DNA of 64,000 nucleotides from Cyanobium sp. FGCU6. GTDB taxonomy: Bacteria > Cyanobacteriota > Cyanobacteriia > PCC-6307 > Cyanobiaceae. The translations under genes and the position numbers were made by a program. The first letter of the stretch is position 1, and each line of letters opens with the position of its first letter. This document shows positions 37,915 to 46,623 of the stretch, piece by piece. A model generated the notes under the pieces. It saw only the letters and a list, made by a program, of their open reading frames with translations. It searched no databases and had not been told where the DNA came from. The stretch covers positions 60,697-124,696 of the forward strand of contig JANWUR010000011.1 of assembly GCA_024958655.1 (NCBI GenBank), read 5' to 3'.

Positions 37915-38282
37915 GGCTGCCACTGCTCCAGCTCTTCGGGTGTGGCCTGCTCCAGCCAGAGCGAGAACGCCTCATCACCGAGACGGCTGAGGGCGTGATC
38001 GGCAGCGGCCCTGGGGTCGAACAGCGCGAACACGCTCTCCACCTCCCGGCGGCTCCAGCGCTCGCCGGTGAGCCCCTCCAGCTTCTGGCGCACCACCTGC
38101 TCGAGATCGGGGCCGCTGAGCTGCTGGAGCAGATCGGGCAACAGCGGATCCAGCCAGCTGAACAGCAGCGGCGCCACCGCCAGCAGGCGCCGTTGCACAA
38201 ACCGCCTGCCGATCGGTTTCACCACCGCCTCCATCACCCCCAGCAGCAGAAAGGCCACCGTCAAATCAGCCAGCCAGCGCAT
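37911..38282 (-). CDS. membrane-anchored hypothetical protein, 123 aa
   Basis: One N-terminal hydrophobic segment (LADLTVAFLLLGVMEAVV) is followed by a charged helical domain (LEQVVRQKLEGLTGERWSRR, LGDEAFSLWLEQATPEELEQ). Its stop overlaps the start of the C39-like gene. It also overlaps the preceding membrane-protein gene by 17 bases, so the three form one transcription unit. Confidence 0.55.
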   Translation of the reverse strand: MRWLADLTVAFLLLGVMEAVVKPIGRRFVQRRLLAVAPLLFSWLDPLLPDLLQQLSGPDLEQVVRQKLEGLTGERWSRREVESVFALFDPRAAADHALSRLGDEAFSLWLEQATPEELEQWQP

Positions 38283-38688
38283 CACTGCCCTCCCCGGCTT
38301 GGTTGCCAGTGCGGAACTGGCCGCGCCGGTTGCGCGGCGGCAGGGCCCGCACCACAGCCCCCGGTTGCCCGCTATCGGGTGGGCCACCGGCAGGGCCACC
38401 ACCGGGCCAGCCGGGGCCAGGGCTGCGGCCCGAGTCCATGAAGTAGGTGGCGGCCGACTGGCCCGCCAGGGCGATCGCCGGCAGCGCCAGCGCCCAGCGG
38501 CCCTCACACAGGGCCAGGTCCCTGGCGCGTACCTCGCAGACGCCGACATACAGCAGCAAAGCGGCGATCTCAGCTCCCACCAGGGACAGGATCGCGGCGG
38601 TGTTGCTCTGGGTGTGAGGCAGGTTCATCGGCATCAGCGGGGCGGCCGCGATCGGAGCGGCCGGGCCTATCTGCTGTTGCCAGGGCAT
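38266..38688 (-). CDS. hypothetical membrane protein, about 140 aa
   Basis: Two hydrophobic stretches (AAILSLVGAEIAALLLYVGV and LALPAIALAGQSAATYF) precede a Gly/Pro-rich tail. Adjacent Met codons at 38691 and 38688 are both possible starts. No family is recognised; it lies in the same unit as the C39-like gene. Confidence 0.5.
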   Translation of the reverse strand: MPWQQQIGPAAPIAAAPLMPMNLPHTQSNTAAILSLVGAEIAALLLYVGVCEVRARDLALCEGRWALALPAIALAGQSAATYFMDSGRSPGPGWPGGGPAGGPPDSGQPGAVVRALPPRNRRGQFRTGNQAGEGSDALAG

Positions 38689-38709
38689 CACCCAGTGGTG
38701 GAGGGGGCC

Positions 38710-39344
38710 TCAGCCCGCCCCCACCAGCTGCTGCCGCAGCGCCGCGATGGCCTTCTTCTGGGCCCGCTGCACCGACATGGCGCTGATCTGGAGCCGCTCG
38801 GCTGCGGCCCGCAGCGACAGACCCTCCAGGAGCGTGAGCCTCAGGGCCGTGGCCTGGGCGGCGGGCAGCTGCTCGACCAGCTCAGCTGCTCCAGCGCCAG
38901 CTGCTGCTCGGCCCCGCTGGACCCCAGCTCGGGCTCAGGCGAGGCCAGCTGATCGAGCAGACCCGGCTCGCCATCGGCACTGGCATCGAGGCTGAAGTGC
39001 CCCAGCGGGCAGATGCCCTGCTCATGCAGCCGATGGGGAATGCGCACCAGCCGCACCCGATCACGCAGGTGGTGCTGTAGGGCCCCGGTGATGCAGCGGC
39101 GCAGATAGGGCGCTGGCGGCTCGCCTGCTCTGCAGCGGGGAGCGGAGCGGACCAGGGCTTCCCGGGCATCCTGGATCAGATCTTCCCGCTCCACCAGCGG
39201 GAAAGGGCGCCGGGCGGTGGCTGAGGCGATGGCATCAGCCAGGGGCAGGTGCTCCAGCACGAGGGCATCGCGGGCCTTGAGGGCAGAACGGCTGAGCGGC
39301 CTGGCCTGCTGCTTGCGGCGGGAGGGGTATAAGAGGGAAGCCAT
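38710..39344 (-). pseudogene. sigma-factor-like protein, copy A, frameshifted
   Basis: The intact N-terminal part (from MASLLYPSRR) contains a sigma region-2-like block (LVEREDLIQDAREALVRSAP, YLRRCITGALQHHLRDRVRL, IPHRLHEQG). Near 38882-38888 the frame shifts. The C-terminal region-4-like helix-turn-helix (LSLRAAAERLQISAMSVQRA) continues in another frame to a TGA at 38710. Copy B at 47695-48288 has this join intact. Adding one base, or removing two, restores the frame. The protein would be about 210 aa. Confidence 0.7.
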
Positions 39345-39703
39345 CGGGGGACGGCGGAGAACCCCACCCCCACCGGCCGGCCGCAGCGCCATGGCAAGGA
39401 CGCCCCCTGGGGGCGCCTGGCCTGATCCTTGACGCGGCGTGAGGACTGGCCGAGGGATGCGGTGGGTGTGCGCCGACCTGGGGCCAACCCCTCCCCCCCA
39501 CTGCCGTTGCAGCAGGGCCTCCCAGCCCAGGGACCGCCCAGTCGGAACCGTCAGGCCGTTGCGGTGAGCCGCCTCGCTGATGAACCTTCGCGTCCACTCG
39601 CTCACTGGGCAGGGAGGCGTCCATTGCTCCAGGAAGCCCAAGCCCACGGGCGATGCGGCAACACCCGAAAGCCGGAGGCGGAGGGCCTCCGGCCTGGGGG
39701 TGC
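39345..39703. other. 360 bases without a recognised gene
   Basis: I see only antisense-like GC-rich frames. The stretch upstream of the sigma-like gene presumably holds its promoter, which I cannot place. Confidence 0.4.
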
Positions 39704-39892
39704 TCAGAGCACCCGCACCTCGGCCTGGGGACCGAGCACCCGCTGCTGATTGGCAGCCAGGATCAGGGCCTGCTCGCGGGGCACGTAGTGCGGCTGGGCG
39801 CTGATGTGTCCCTCGCGATCGAGGAAGAGCACCCGCAGCAGCTGGCCGGCGGCAACCGCTGCGCGGAAGCCGTGGGCTACAAGGAGATGCAC
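39704..39892 (-). CDS. hypothetical protein, 62 aa
   Basis: A GTG at 39892 starts a short protein with strand-helix character (GQLLRVLFLDREGHISAQPH, then YVPREQALILAANQQRVLG). No family is recognised. An in-frame ATG lies upstream at 39961, but those residues look non-coding. Confidence 0.4.
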   Translation of the reverse strand: MHLLVAHGFRAAVAAGQLLRVLFLDREGHISAQPHYVPREQALILAANQQRVLGPQAEVRVL

Positions 39893-40147
39893 TGAGATGA
39901 TGCGGATCGGGCAGGAGGGGCAGAGAGGAGTGGCGGCCATGGCTGGGCTGGCGAACGACACCGCCGTTCAGCCCCGGCGCCGCCTGCGCCGCGCAGGGGT
40001 CGCGCAGCGACTCGCGTTCAGCCCTTGCGCGCTGCGGGCGCCGGGGCACCCCGGGTGGGGTGATCGCCAGTGCCCTGCCGGCACACTCCCCTTCCCTCAC
40101 TGCTGGCCTGCTGCCTGCTGCTGCAGCGACTTACGGACAGCGGAGCA

Positions 40148-40432
40148 TCAGCGCGGCTGGACTGCCGGGGGCGGCGTCCACTGGGGCTCGCAGGGCTGCC
40201 AACCCTGCTTGCGCTTCTGCACCCAGAGCTTGATCGCTTCCTCGCGGGTGATCTCCTTGCGGCACTTGAGCAACGGCGGCTCCCCGGGGATCAGCTCGCC
40301 GCTGGTGAGCTCCAGGGCATGGGAGAAGCGCTCGTAGCGGACAGGGCGGAAGTGCAGCACCTGGCGGCCGTTGCTGAGCCAGCCGTCCTGAGGTGACAGC
40401 GGCGGCCGCTGATCTCTGGCACTGGGATGCAC
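40148..40432 (-). CDS. DUF1651 family protein
   Basis: The segment DGWLSNGRQVLHFRPVRYER, followed by LTSGELIPGEPPLLKCRKEI and EEAIKLWVQKRKQGWQPCEP, matches the DUF1651 family found in marine Synechococcus and Prochlorococcus islands, function unknown. The start (GTG at 40432) is a guess; the frame is open further upstream. Confidence 0.65.
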   Translation of the reverse strand: MHPSARDQRPPLSPQDGWLSNGRQVLHFRPVRYERFSHALELTSGELIPGEPPLLKCRKEITREEAIKLWVQKRKQGWQPCEPQWTPPPAVQPR

Positions 40433-40439
40433 TCCGCCC

Positions 40440-40926
40440 TCAGCCCGCTCGCAACAACGCGGCGATGCGGCTGCAGCAGTCGGCCACGGCATCTGTGGAT
40501 TGCACGGCTGCACTGAGGGAGCAGAAGAACTCCCGCCACAGCGGCGGCGCTGCCAGAAGGATCAGGGGCCGTTCGGCCTTGATCGCATGGGCCGCCTCCG
40601 AAGCCGTGCCCGCGCACCCAGCGCCACACACCACCACCACATCGGCGCTGAGCACGTTGATCAGGTTGCGCGCCTGGCCCATGCCGGTGAACAGGGCAAG
40701 ATCCAGCTCGGCCGTCGCCCGGTAGCACGCCCACCACCAGGTGGCCCTCCACCGTCTGCGCCCCGCGGGAGGCGGCGGCCATTACTCCCTCGGGCCGGCC
40801 GCCGCTGAGCAGGGCCCAGCCGCGGACTGCGATGCAGGCGCCGAGGTCTTTTGCCATGGCGATGGTGGCAGCGGAGGCACCCTCGCCAGCGCCCATCACG
40901 CCGATCAGCGGCCGGCGCCTGCTCAT
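40440..40926 (-). pseudogene. Rossmann SLOG/TIGR00725-like gene, frameshifted
   Basis: The N-terminal part (RRRPLIGVMGAGEGASAATI, GWALLSGGRPEGVMAAASRG, VVGVLPGD) and the C-terminal part (LINVLSADVVVVCGAGCAGT, ASEAAHAIKAERPLILLAAP) fit one nucleotide-binding fold of the LOG/TIGR00725 type, but they are in different frames. The break is near 40712-40720. The start ATG overlaps the stop of the upstream gene (ATGA). Confidence 0.6.
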
Positions 40927-41207
40927 GCCACCTCCGGCGCCCAGCCCTGGCTCCGCACCATGTCATCGGTCCAGCCCTGGCAGCGGCTCATCAAGTGCTC
41001 GCCATGGGCGATCAGGCCCTGGTGCAGCTGGCAGGTCAGCACCGGGATGCAGCTCACTCCCGCGTGGTGCCTAAACCAATGGCAGGTCATGCAGACCTTG
41101 CGGCTGCGGGTCTTGAGCAGGGTGCCCTCATCGAGATAGGGCCACTCCTCGATGGGGGCGGCGAGGCGGGCATTCAGTGATGCGGGTCGGGGGAGAGGGG
41201 CGCCCAT
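40923..41207 (-). CDS. cysteine-rich hypothetical protein, 94 aa
   Basis: Five cysteines in KVCMTCHWFRHHAGVSCIPV, TCQLHQGLIAHGEHLMSRCQ suggest a small metal-binding module. The gene is translationally coupled to the SLOG-like frame. The function is unknown. The 310 bases upstream (41208-41517) hold two imperfect copies of a 24-bp sequence starting CTCTGCTTCCAGGAG but no clear gene. Confidence 0.6.
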   Translation of the reverse strand: MGAPLPRPASLNARLAAPIEEWPYLDEGTLLKTRSRKVCMTCHWFRHHAGVSCIPVLTCQLHQGLIAHGEHLMSRCQGWTDDMVRSQGWAPEVA

Positions 41208-41517
41208 GACTCACGACCAATGCGTACACCCGTACTAGCACGCCGCTCTCTGCTTCCAGGAGCGGTGGCCGCAGCTGTTTTGCTCGGTCTCCTCGTGAGG
41301 GATCAGCCAGGCCATCTGCGGCTTAGCCCGCTGCCCTCTGCTTCCAGGAGTGGTGGCGGAGAAAGCGGAGGTGGTGCAGAGGAGGCTGGTGGACCGACGC
41401 GACTCACAACCGGGTTGTTCTGACCCCTGGTGTCTGAGGCGAGCGTCGGCCTCCTGGCTGGGGGCAGGGGAGAGCCACTCAACATCGCTGGGCAGCGATC
41501 GGGTCATCGTCCAGGCG

Positions 41518-42003
41518 TCAGCGGAACCCTTTGGCATCGCCCTTGCGCGGCTGGCGTTTCAGCAGCTTGCGCGGGTCGTAAGGCTCATGACTGCCAATGC
41601 GCCGGAAGGCGGGCTGGAACCCTTCTGCACTCAGGCGGCGCCAGTTCAGATCCATATCACCGTTCACCTCCAGAGTGACGCTGCAGGCCTGCACGGTCAG
41701 CAGAATGGTCGACAACGCCGGCATCGGATCGGCACCTCCAGCAAGCCAGGGCTCAATCGCCGCCAACAGCCGGTTCAGAAGTGGGTTGCCGGTGCTTTTG
41801 ACCAGCACAACCGGATCCACCACTTCGGCAAGCACATAGCCATGCTCATGGCCAAGGCCCTGCCACACATGAGCAAAGGCGATGTTCACCTCCCTCAGTG
41901 TTGGCAACCGATCGGCAATGAACAGCGATCGCAGCCCATCAGGGCTCATCAGCAAGGCGTACAACGCATAATCACGGTCACCACCTGGGCCGCGTGTCGC
42001 CAT
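41518..42003 (-). CDS. hypothetical protein, 161 aa
   Basis: The soluble product (MATRGPGGDRDYALYALLMS, FIADRLPTLREVNIAFAHVW, LVKSTGNPLLNRLLAAIEPW) has a basic C-terminus (DPRKLLKRQPRKGDAKG). No family is recognised. It occupies the place where a DGR reverse transcriptase could be expected downstream of the repeat at 42684-42808, but it has no reverse-transcriptase motif. Confidence 0.5.
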   Translation of the reverse strand: MATRGPGGDRDYALYALLMSPDGLRSLFIADRLPTLREVNIAFAHVWQGLGHEHGYVLAEVVDPVVLVKSTGNPLLNRLLAAIEPWLAGGADPMPALSTILLTVQACSVTLEVNGDMDLNWRRLSAEGFQPAFRRIGSHEPYDPRKLLKRQPRKGDAKGFR

Positions 42004-42683
42004 CACCTGAGCGGGCTGGACCACCGCACACCCTGCAAGAGTTGGCGATCCTATGGGCTCTGATCGCCGCGGCCTGTCGCACACAACCCGAAGCAAAGTG
42101 AAGCGAAGGGGTGGCAGTCAGGCTCACGCGCCAGCGGATCCAGACCTGGAGCACCCATTCGGAGGAGCCGACCCAGGGGCAGGGCCATGCAAGGGGTGTG
42201 CAGGACTGATGCAGGGACCGCATCCGATGGGCAACCGGGTCGTATGGCGGCCAGACGATGGAACCCTTGCACGAGCAGCGCAGCGTGGGAAGGGCCGGCG
42301 GCGTGTTGGCCAGCGATCACCCCGAGCCGGCGGGGATGTTGCGACCGGCGGACCGTGGAAAAGGGATCTGCAAGCTGCTGCGATGGCCAAGGGGCTGGAT
42401 ATGGCGAAGCGCTGCAATGAGCTATGCGGAAGGCAAGGCTCCTCCCGGGGGCCAAGTGAATGCTGTTGTTGGGCAATCACCTGCTGGATGCCATTAAGAA
42501 GAAAAGCCCACCGAATCACCCAGGTCGCGAAGGCCTGGGGCAGTGGGCCGGGGCTGTGCGGATCGTGCGGCCTCAGGTTCGGGGCAGGCCTTGCCTGGGG
42601 TTGTCGCCGATCACCGGAGCGGGTCTGGACCCCTCGTGTGCTCCCGCTGGAATCCCTTCCAGCGGCTCTGACGGTGAAGGGTG

Positions 42684-42808
42684 CTGGGGGAGAGAAACAG
42701 CCGGGACGGACGCCCACATTGGTGTTGAGGTTGTCCGGGTGGTTGCTGTTCCGCAAGGCGGCGCGGGCGTTGTGCGGATTGTTGATCCACGAGCCCCCGC
42801 GCAGCAGC
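42684..42808 (-). repeat. DGR template-like copy of the NACHT-FGE gene 3' end (125 bp)
   Basis: This stretch matches 42992-43116 over 125 bp, with 109 identical positions. On the minus strand it reads RGGSWINNPHNARAALRNSN, then HPDNLNTNVGVRPGCF, richer in Asn codons than the gene copy. An in-frame stop lies shortly upstream, so it is not part of an intact gene. It may be a DGR template repeat or the tail of a deleted second target gene. The rest of 42004-42971 holds no confident gene. Confidence 0.6.
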
Positions 42809-42971
42809 TGAACGACCCGCCCTCAACTCCAACTGAAGCACACGAGCTGGTGGGGAGGTGCTTTGAAACAAAATAATTTCTGGCGCCTACGGCGCGACAA
42901 GGCCCACAGCCCAACAGCCGCACGCCAACAGCCAGAGTTAAAAAACAGCCAAGTGTTAAGGGATTAAGGGA

Positions 42972-45900
42972 TTAAGTGTAAAGAAAAAGTCCTGGGGGAG
43001 AGAAACAGCCGGGACGGACGCCCACATAGGTATAGAGGTTGACCGGGCGGCTGCTGCTCCGCATGGCCGCGCGGGCGATGTGAGGATCGCTGATCCAAGA
43101 CCCACCGCGCAGCAGCCTCATCTCCTGCTCCTGATTGCCCTCCAGCTCTGAATCGGAGCCCTCCAAGGGGCTCCCATCCCCGGCTGATCCAGCCAGCGGA
43201 TCTCGATACCACTGATCAGCGCACCACTCCAGAAGCTGGCCGTGCAGCTCCGCCAGCCCCCAGCGGTTCACCAGGCCAAAAGCACTGATCGGAACAGGCC
43301 GCTGGCGGAAGACACCCGTGCGGCCGCGGCCGAAGGTGTAGTTCCCGTTGTAATTGGCCCAGCTCGGATCCAGGGCGTCGCCGAAGTGAAAGGGAGTGCT
43401 GGCCCCAGCCCGGCAGGCCGCTTCCCACTGGCTCTCGCTGGGCAGGCCAAACACGGGCGCATCCCCCTCGCCGCCCAGCACAGGCCACTGCTCCTTCAGC
43501 CAGAGATTCAGGCGCTGCAGCCACTCCTGGCAGTCGTACCAGCTCACGCTGTCCACCGCCAGGCCGCCGTGTTGGGCATGGGTCTCCCACAACCCCTTGG
43601 CTTCGTAGGTGCCGGGATTGGTGCTGATGTCGCGCTCCAGCCTGGGCAATGCAGCCACCGCACGCCACTGCGCTTGGCTGAGCGGATGGCGCACCAGCGC
43701 ATAGGGCTTCAAGGTCACCTTGCGCTCGGCCTCCACGTTCACCCCTTCGCATTTCTGGCGGAACTGGGTGTACACATCCCGGCCGGCTTCCTGCTCGGGG
43801 GAGCCGATCGTGGTGTTCCCTCCGGGCACCACCACAAGCTCCAGCTGTTGCGGCGCCTCGCCGGGCCTCTCCGGCAGTGGCAGCCGCCACACCGCTGGTG
43901 TCACCACCTCCGTGCGGATCCGCAGGCTCTCGCCTTCCTGCAGGGCGGTGAGGGTGAGCATCGGCACCTTCCGAACTCGGCCGCTGCCCAGCAGGGGCAG
44001 ATCGGCTGAGGCCGCAAGTTGTAGGCCCCTCGACGCCCCCTGCAGGGGCGGCAGCTGGCGGTCGTGCTCCGCCCAGCCCGCCTCGCCTTCCACCAGCAGA
44101 TCCAGGGCATCGACCCGCAGGTGGCGCTCCAGAAACTCCTCGATCCGCTGGCGGCTCTCGGCCTGATCCCTTGCCGTCAGCCCCAGCGCCGCCAGTGCCG
44201 CACGCCGCAGCTCCGGCGGCTGGGCGCCATCGCGGGCCAGGCCCTCCAGGGCCGTGATCCCCGTTTCCGTGCCGATCAGGCCCAGCACCACCGCCGCTTC
44301 CTCCCGTTCCTCTTGCGGGAGCTCGCCATTGGCCAGCACCTGGCTGAGCCGATCGCTGGCCACCACCGCCACCGATCGCCGATCCTCGGGCTCGGCAGAA
44401 GCCGCCGCCATCGCCGCCAATTTTCCAATCGCATCGCGTCGTTCGCTGGCGATCGGCACCAGCAGCTCCCACATCCACTTGCGGGCCCGCTGCTCCGCCA
44501 GCCGCTCACGCTCCTTCTCCGGATTCAACCCGCCCAGTTCCGCCAGTCGATCGGGCACGGCCGACGGCACGCCACGGCCGCCGCGCTCCAAGGCGGCATC
44601 GCGCAGGGCCAGAAAGAAGCCCCTCGCCCGCGTCAAGTCCTCCCCTCTGGTCTGGCGCATCTCCAGTGCCGCCAGGTAGTCCTCCCACACCTCCGCTTGA
44701 GAGGAACTGCGGCTCCAGCTTTCCAATACCTCCAACTGCGCCAGCGCCGCCAGGTAATCCGCGATCGGATCGAGGGGAAACCGCAGTTCACTCGTGTCTT
44801 CCCCTGGATGGATCAGCAGCCGCAGCTCGCTGAGATAACCCACCACCGCCTCCGCCTCCTGGGCCGTCATCGCCAGCCCGTCCGGTTCGTCCAGCTGCAG
44901 GCTGGCCTTGGCCAGGCCACGGCTGAACGCCTGCGGTTGATAGGGCGGCTCCCCATCAGCGCCTGCCTGTCGATGACTGGCAAGGGCGAGGCGCTTCAAG
45001 GCCCGCTGCACCAGTTCACGATCGATCGTCAGTCCAGCCCGATGGCGTTGGCCTGGATCAGCCGGGGTGTCAAGCCGCCGCACGTACCTCAGCATCAGCT
45101 GCGGCACCGAACCCGCCAGCAACCCTTTCGCCCGGTTCTCGATCACATCGTCGATGAACATCTGCGCCAGCAGCGCCGTGATCGGCTTATCACCCACGAT
45201 GCGGCGCAGCTGGTTCTGGGCTGGCACCAGTTCGTCATCCCGTAGCACATCCCCCTGCTTCTTGCCGTTGAGGTACGCCACGAAAAACGACTGCAGCCGA
45301 TCCAACGCGATCGGTCGCGGCTCGATCCGACTCAAGGCTCGACCCGGCCAGCCATCGTTTTCGCCCCGACTGGTCGCCAGCACCAGGCCTGGAGGCAACC
45401 CCATCAACAGCCGCTGGCGGGCCGCTGGCGACAGTTCCGACACATGGTCAAGGATCGGCACCAGGCGCCGCCCCCGCAGCAGGGCCTCCACCAGTGCCTC
45501 CTCAGGCGGCTCGCTCAGGTGATCGCTCAACCAGCCCCAAACCTTCCGCGCCACCGACTCCCCTTCCGCCAAGGCGGTTTCGATCAGCACTGGCAGCCGC
45601 ACCACCCCGACCGGCTCGCCTTGCAGCCACCAGCGGGCGATGGCAAACGCCAGGCTCGTCTTGCCCGCCCCGCCGTCGCCGCTGAGCAGCAGCACCTGGC
45701 TGCCCCCTGCCGCCAGCAGCGGCTCCAGATCCTCAGGGCGCAGCAGCCGTGGGCCCTCGGTGGCCGCCGCACCCGCGGGGGTGAGGCACACATCCAGGGG
45801 CACGTGCACCTGGCGGGCTTGCACTGACGGCAGACCCAGGAAGGCGGCGGAGAGCTGGGGCTGGTGGTGCTCCACCCAGGTGTTCAGCTCGGCGGGGGTG

Positions 45901-46457
45901 TAGGTGCGGGCTCGCGCTCCTTGGCTTGTGCCGCCGCCATTGGCTTTGGCTGGGGGGTTGGCCGCCAGCGCCGTGATTTGCTCCGCAAACACCTCCCAGC
46001 CGCTGCGGCCGTCCTCCTGGTCGCTGCAATCCACCGGAACGCAGCGATCGCTCACGCGGCGGCGAAAGGCGGCCAGGGCCGCACGCGCATCCGGATTCAG
46101 CTCGATGCCTTGGCGAGCGTCGGAGACAAAGCCCAGGAAGAACGCATGCAGCGACAGCCCCGCCCCTAGGGCCGCCTCGAACTCCAGTTCGGTCACCGAT
46201 TTGCCGCCGTGCTCCGCTCGCCTTGACCCGTACCGCTCCCCCAGGATCAGGACGTAGTGATCACTGGCACACACATCCCGCTGGCAGCTCTCCACCAGGG
46301 GCTCCGGCGAGCCGCCGTAGCTGTCGCCATAGGCATGGTTCTGCCGGGTGATCAGCTGTTTGGCTTCCTCGCGCTCCTTGCGCAGGCCCAGATATGGGCT
46401 GGAAATGTAGAACCTGTGAGCGGAGTCTCCTCCCTGGGCCCTGGCCTGTTCCGCCAT
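42972..46457 (-). CDS. DUF4062-NACHT-FGE/C-type-lectin conflict protein, 1161 aa
   Basis: The N-terminal 150 residues resemble DUF4062 (HRFYISSPYLGLRKEREEAK, SDHYVLILGERYGSR). A STAND/NACHT NTPase follows, with Walker A GDGGAGKTS at 260-268 and a Walker B-like LVPILDHVSEL. A helical, HEAT-like middle leads to a formylglycine-generating-enzyme/C-type-lectin domain from about residue 870 (LVVVPGGNTTIGSPEQEAGR, GLPSESQWEAACRAG, GLAELHGQLLEWCADQW). The final RGGSWISDPHIARAAMRSSS region lies where DGR targets vary. Such modular proteins are known as conflict or defence receptors; the target is unknown. The start ATG shares a CATG with an opposite-strand ATG. Confidence 0.8.
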   Translation of the reverse strand: MAEQARAQGGDSAHRFYISSPYLGLRKEREEAKQLITRQNHAYGDSYGGSPEPLVESCQRDVCASDHYVLILGERYGSRRAEHGGKSVTELEFEAALGAGLSLHAFFLGFVSDARQGIELNPDARAALAAFRRRVSDRCVPVDCSDQEDGRSGWEVFAEQITALAANPPAKANGGGTSQGARARTYTPAELNTWVEHHQPQLSAAFLGLPSVQARQVHVPLDVCLTPAGAAATEGPRLLRPEDLEPLLAAGGSQVLLLSGDGGAGKTSLAFAIARWWLQGEPVGVVRLPVLIETALAEGESVARKVWGWLSDHLSEPPEEALVEALLRGRRLVPILDHVSELSPAARQRLLMGLPPGLVLATSRGENDGWPGRALSRIEPRPIALDRLQSFFVAYLNGKKQGDVLRDDELVPAQNQLRRIVGDKPITALLAQMFIDDVIENRAKGLLAGSVPQLMLRYVRRLDTPADPGQRHRAGLTIDRELVQRALKRLALASHRQAGADGEPPYQPQAFSRGLAKASLQLDEPDGLAMTAQEAEAVVGYLSELRLLIHPGEDTSELRFPLDPIADYLAALAQLEVLESWSRSSSQAEVWEDYLAALEMRQTRGEDLTRARGFFLALRDAALERGGRGVPSAVPDRLAELGGLNPEKERERLAEQRARKWMWELLVPIASERRDAIGKLAAMAAASAEPEDRRSVAVVASDRLSQVLANGELPQEEREEAAVVLGLIGTETGITALEGLARDGAQPPELRRAALAALGLTARDQAESRQRIEEFLERHLRVDALDLLVEGEAGWAEHDRQLPPLQGASRGLQLAASADLPLLGSGRVRKVPMLTLTALQEGESLRIRTEVVTPAVWRLPLPERPGEAPQQLELVVVPGGNTTIGSPEQEAGRDVYTQFRQKCEGVNVEAERKVTLKPYALVRHPLSQAQWRAVAALPRLERDISTNPGTYEAKGLWETHAQHGGLAVDSVSWYDCQEWLQRLNLWLKEQWPVLGGEGDAPVFGLPSESQWEAACRAGASTPFHFGDALDPSWANYNGNYTFGRGRTGVFRQRPVPISAFGLVNRWGLAELHGQLLEWCADQWYRDPLAGSAGDGSPLEGSDSELEGNQEQEMRLLRGGSWISDPHIARAAMRSSSRPVNLYTYVGVRPGCFSPPGLFLYT
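42992..43116 (-). repeat. DGR variable-region-like 3' end of the NACHT-FGE gene
   Basis: This is the in-gene partner of the repeat at 42684-42808. The first 36 plus-strand bases (the 3' part on the coding strand) are identical. The remaining 89 carry 16 differences, 9 of them at coding-strand adenines of the other copy. Confidence 0.65.
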
Positions 46458-46623
46458 GCACCGATGGGAACCACCTCAGCGGGCATCATCAGCCCGATTA
46501 GCCCGGCGGGCAAGTTCAGTCCCGTTGCCGCTGCCCAGCCCCGTCACCCCCGCCCAGGCCGGCCGGCCCACAGCACTGGGAACTGCAGCAGGATGGAGGC
46601 CCCTAGCCAGCCCCCTGCCTGCG

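Noticed and set aside
41248..41362. Two imperfect copies of a 24-bp sequence
   Set aside because: Only two copies, about 88 bases apart, with no array structure or hairpin; recorded as context but not as a CRISPR or regulatory element.
41518..42690. Possible reverse transcriptase remnant downstream of the DGR-like repeat
   Set aside because: I looked for the YxDD motif and other reverse-transcriptase blocks in the frames here and found none.
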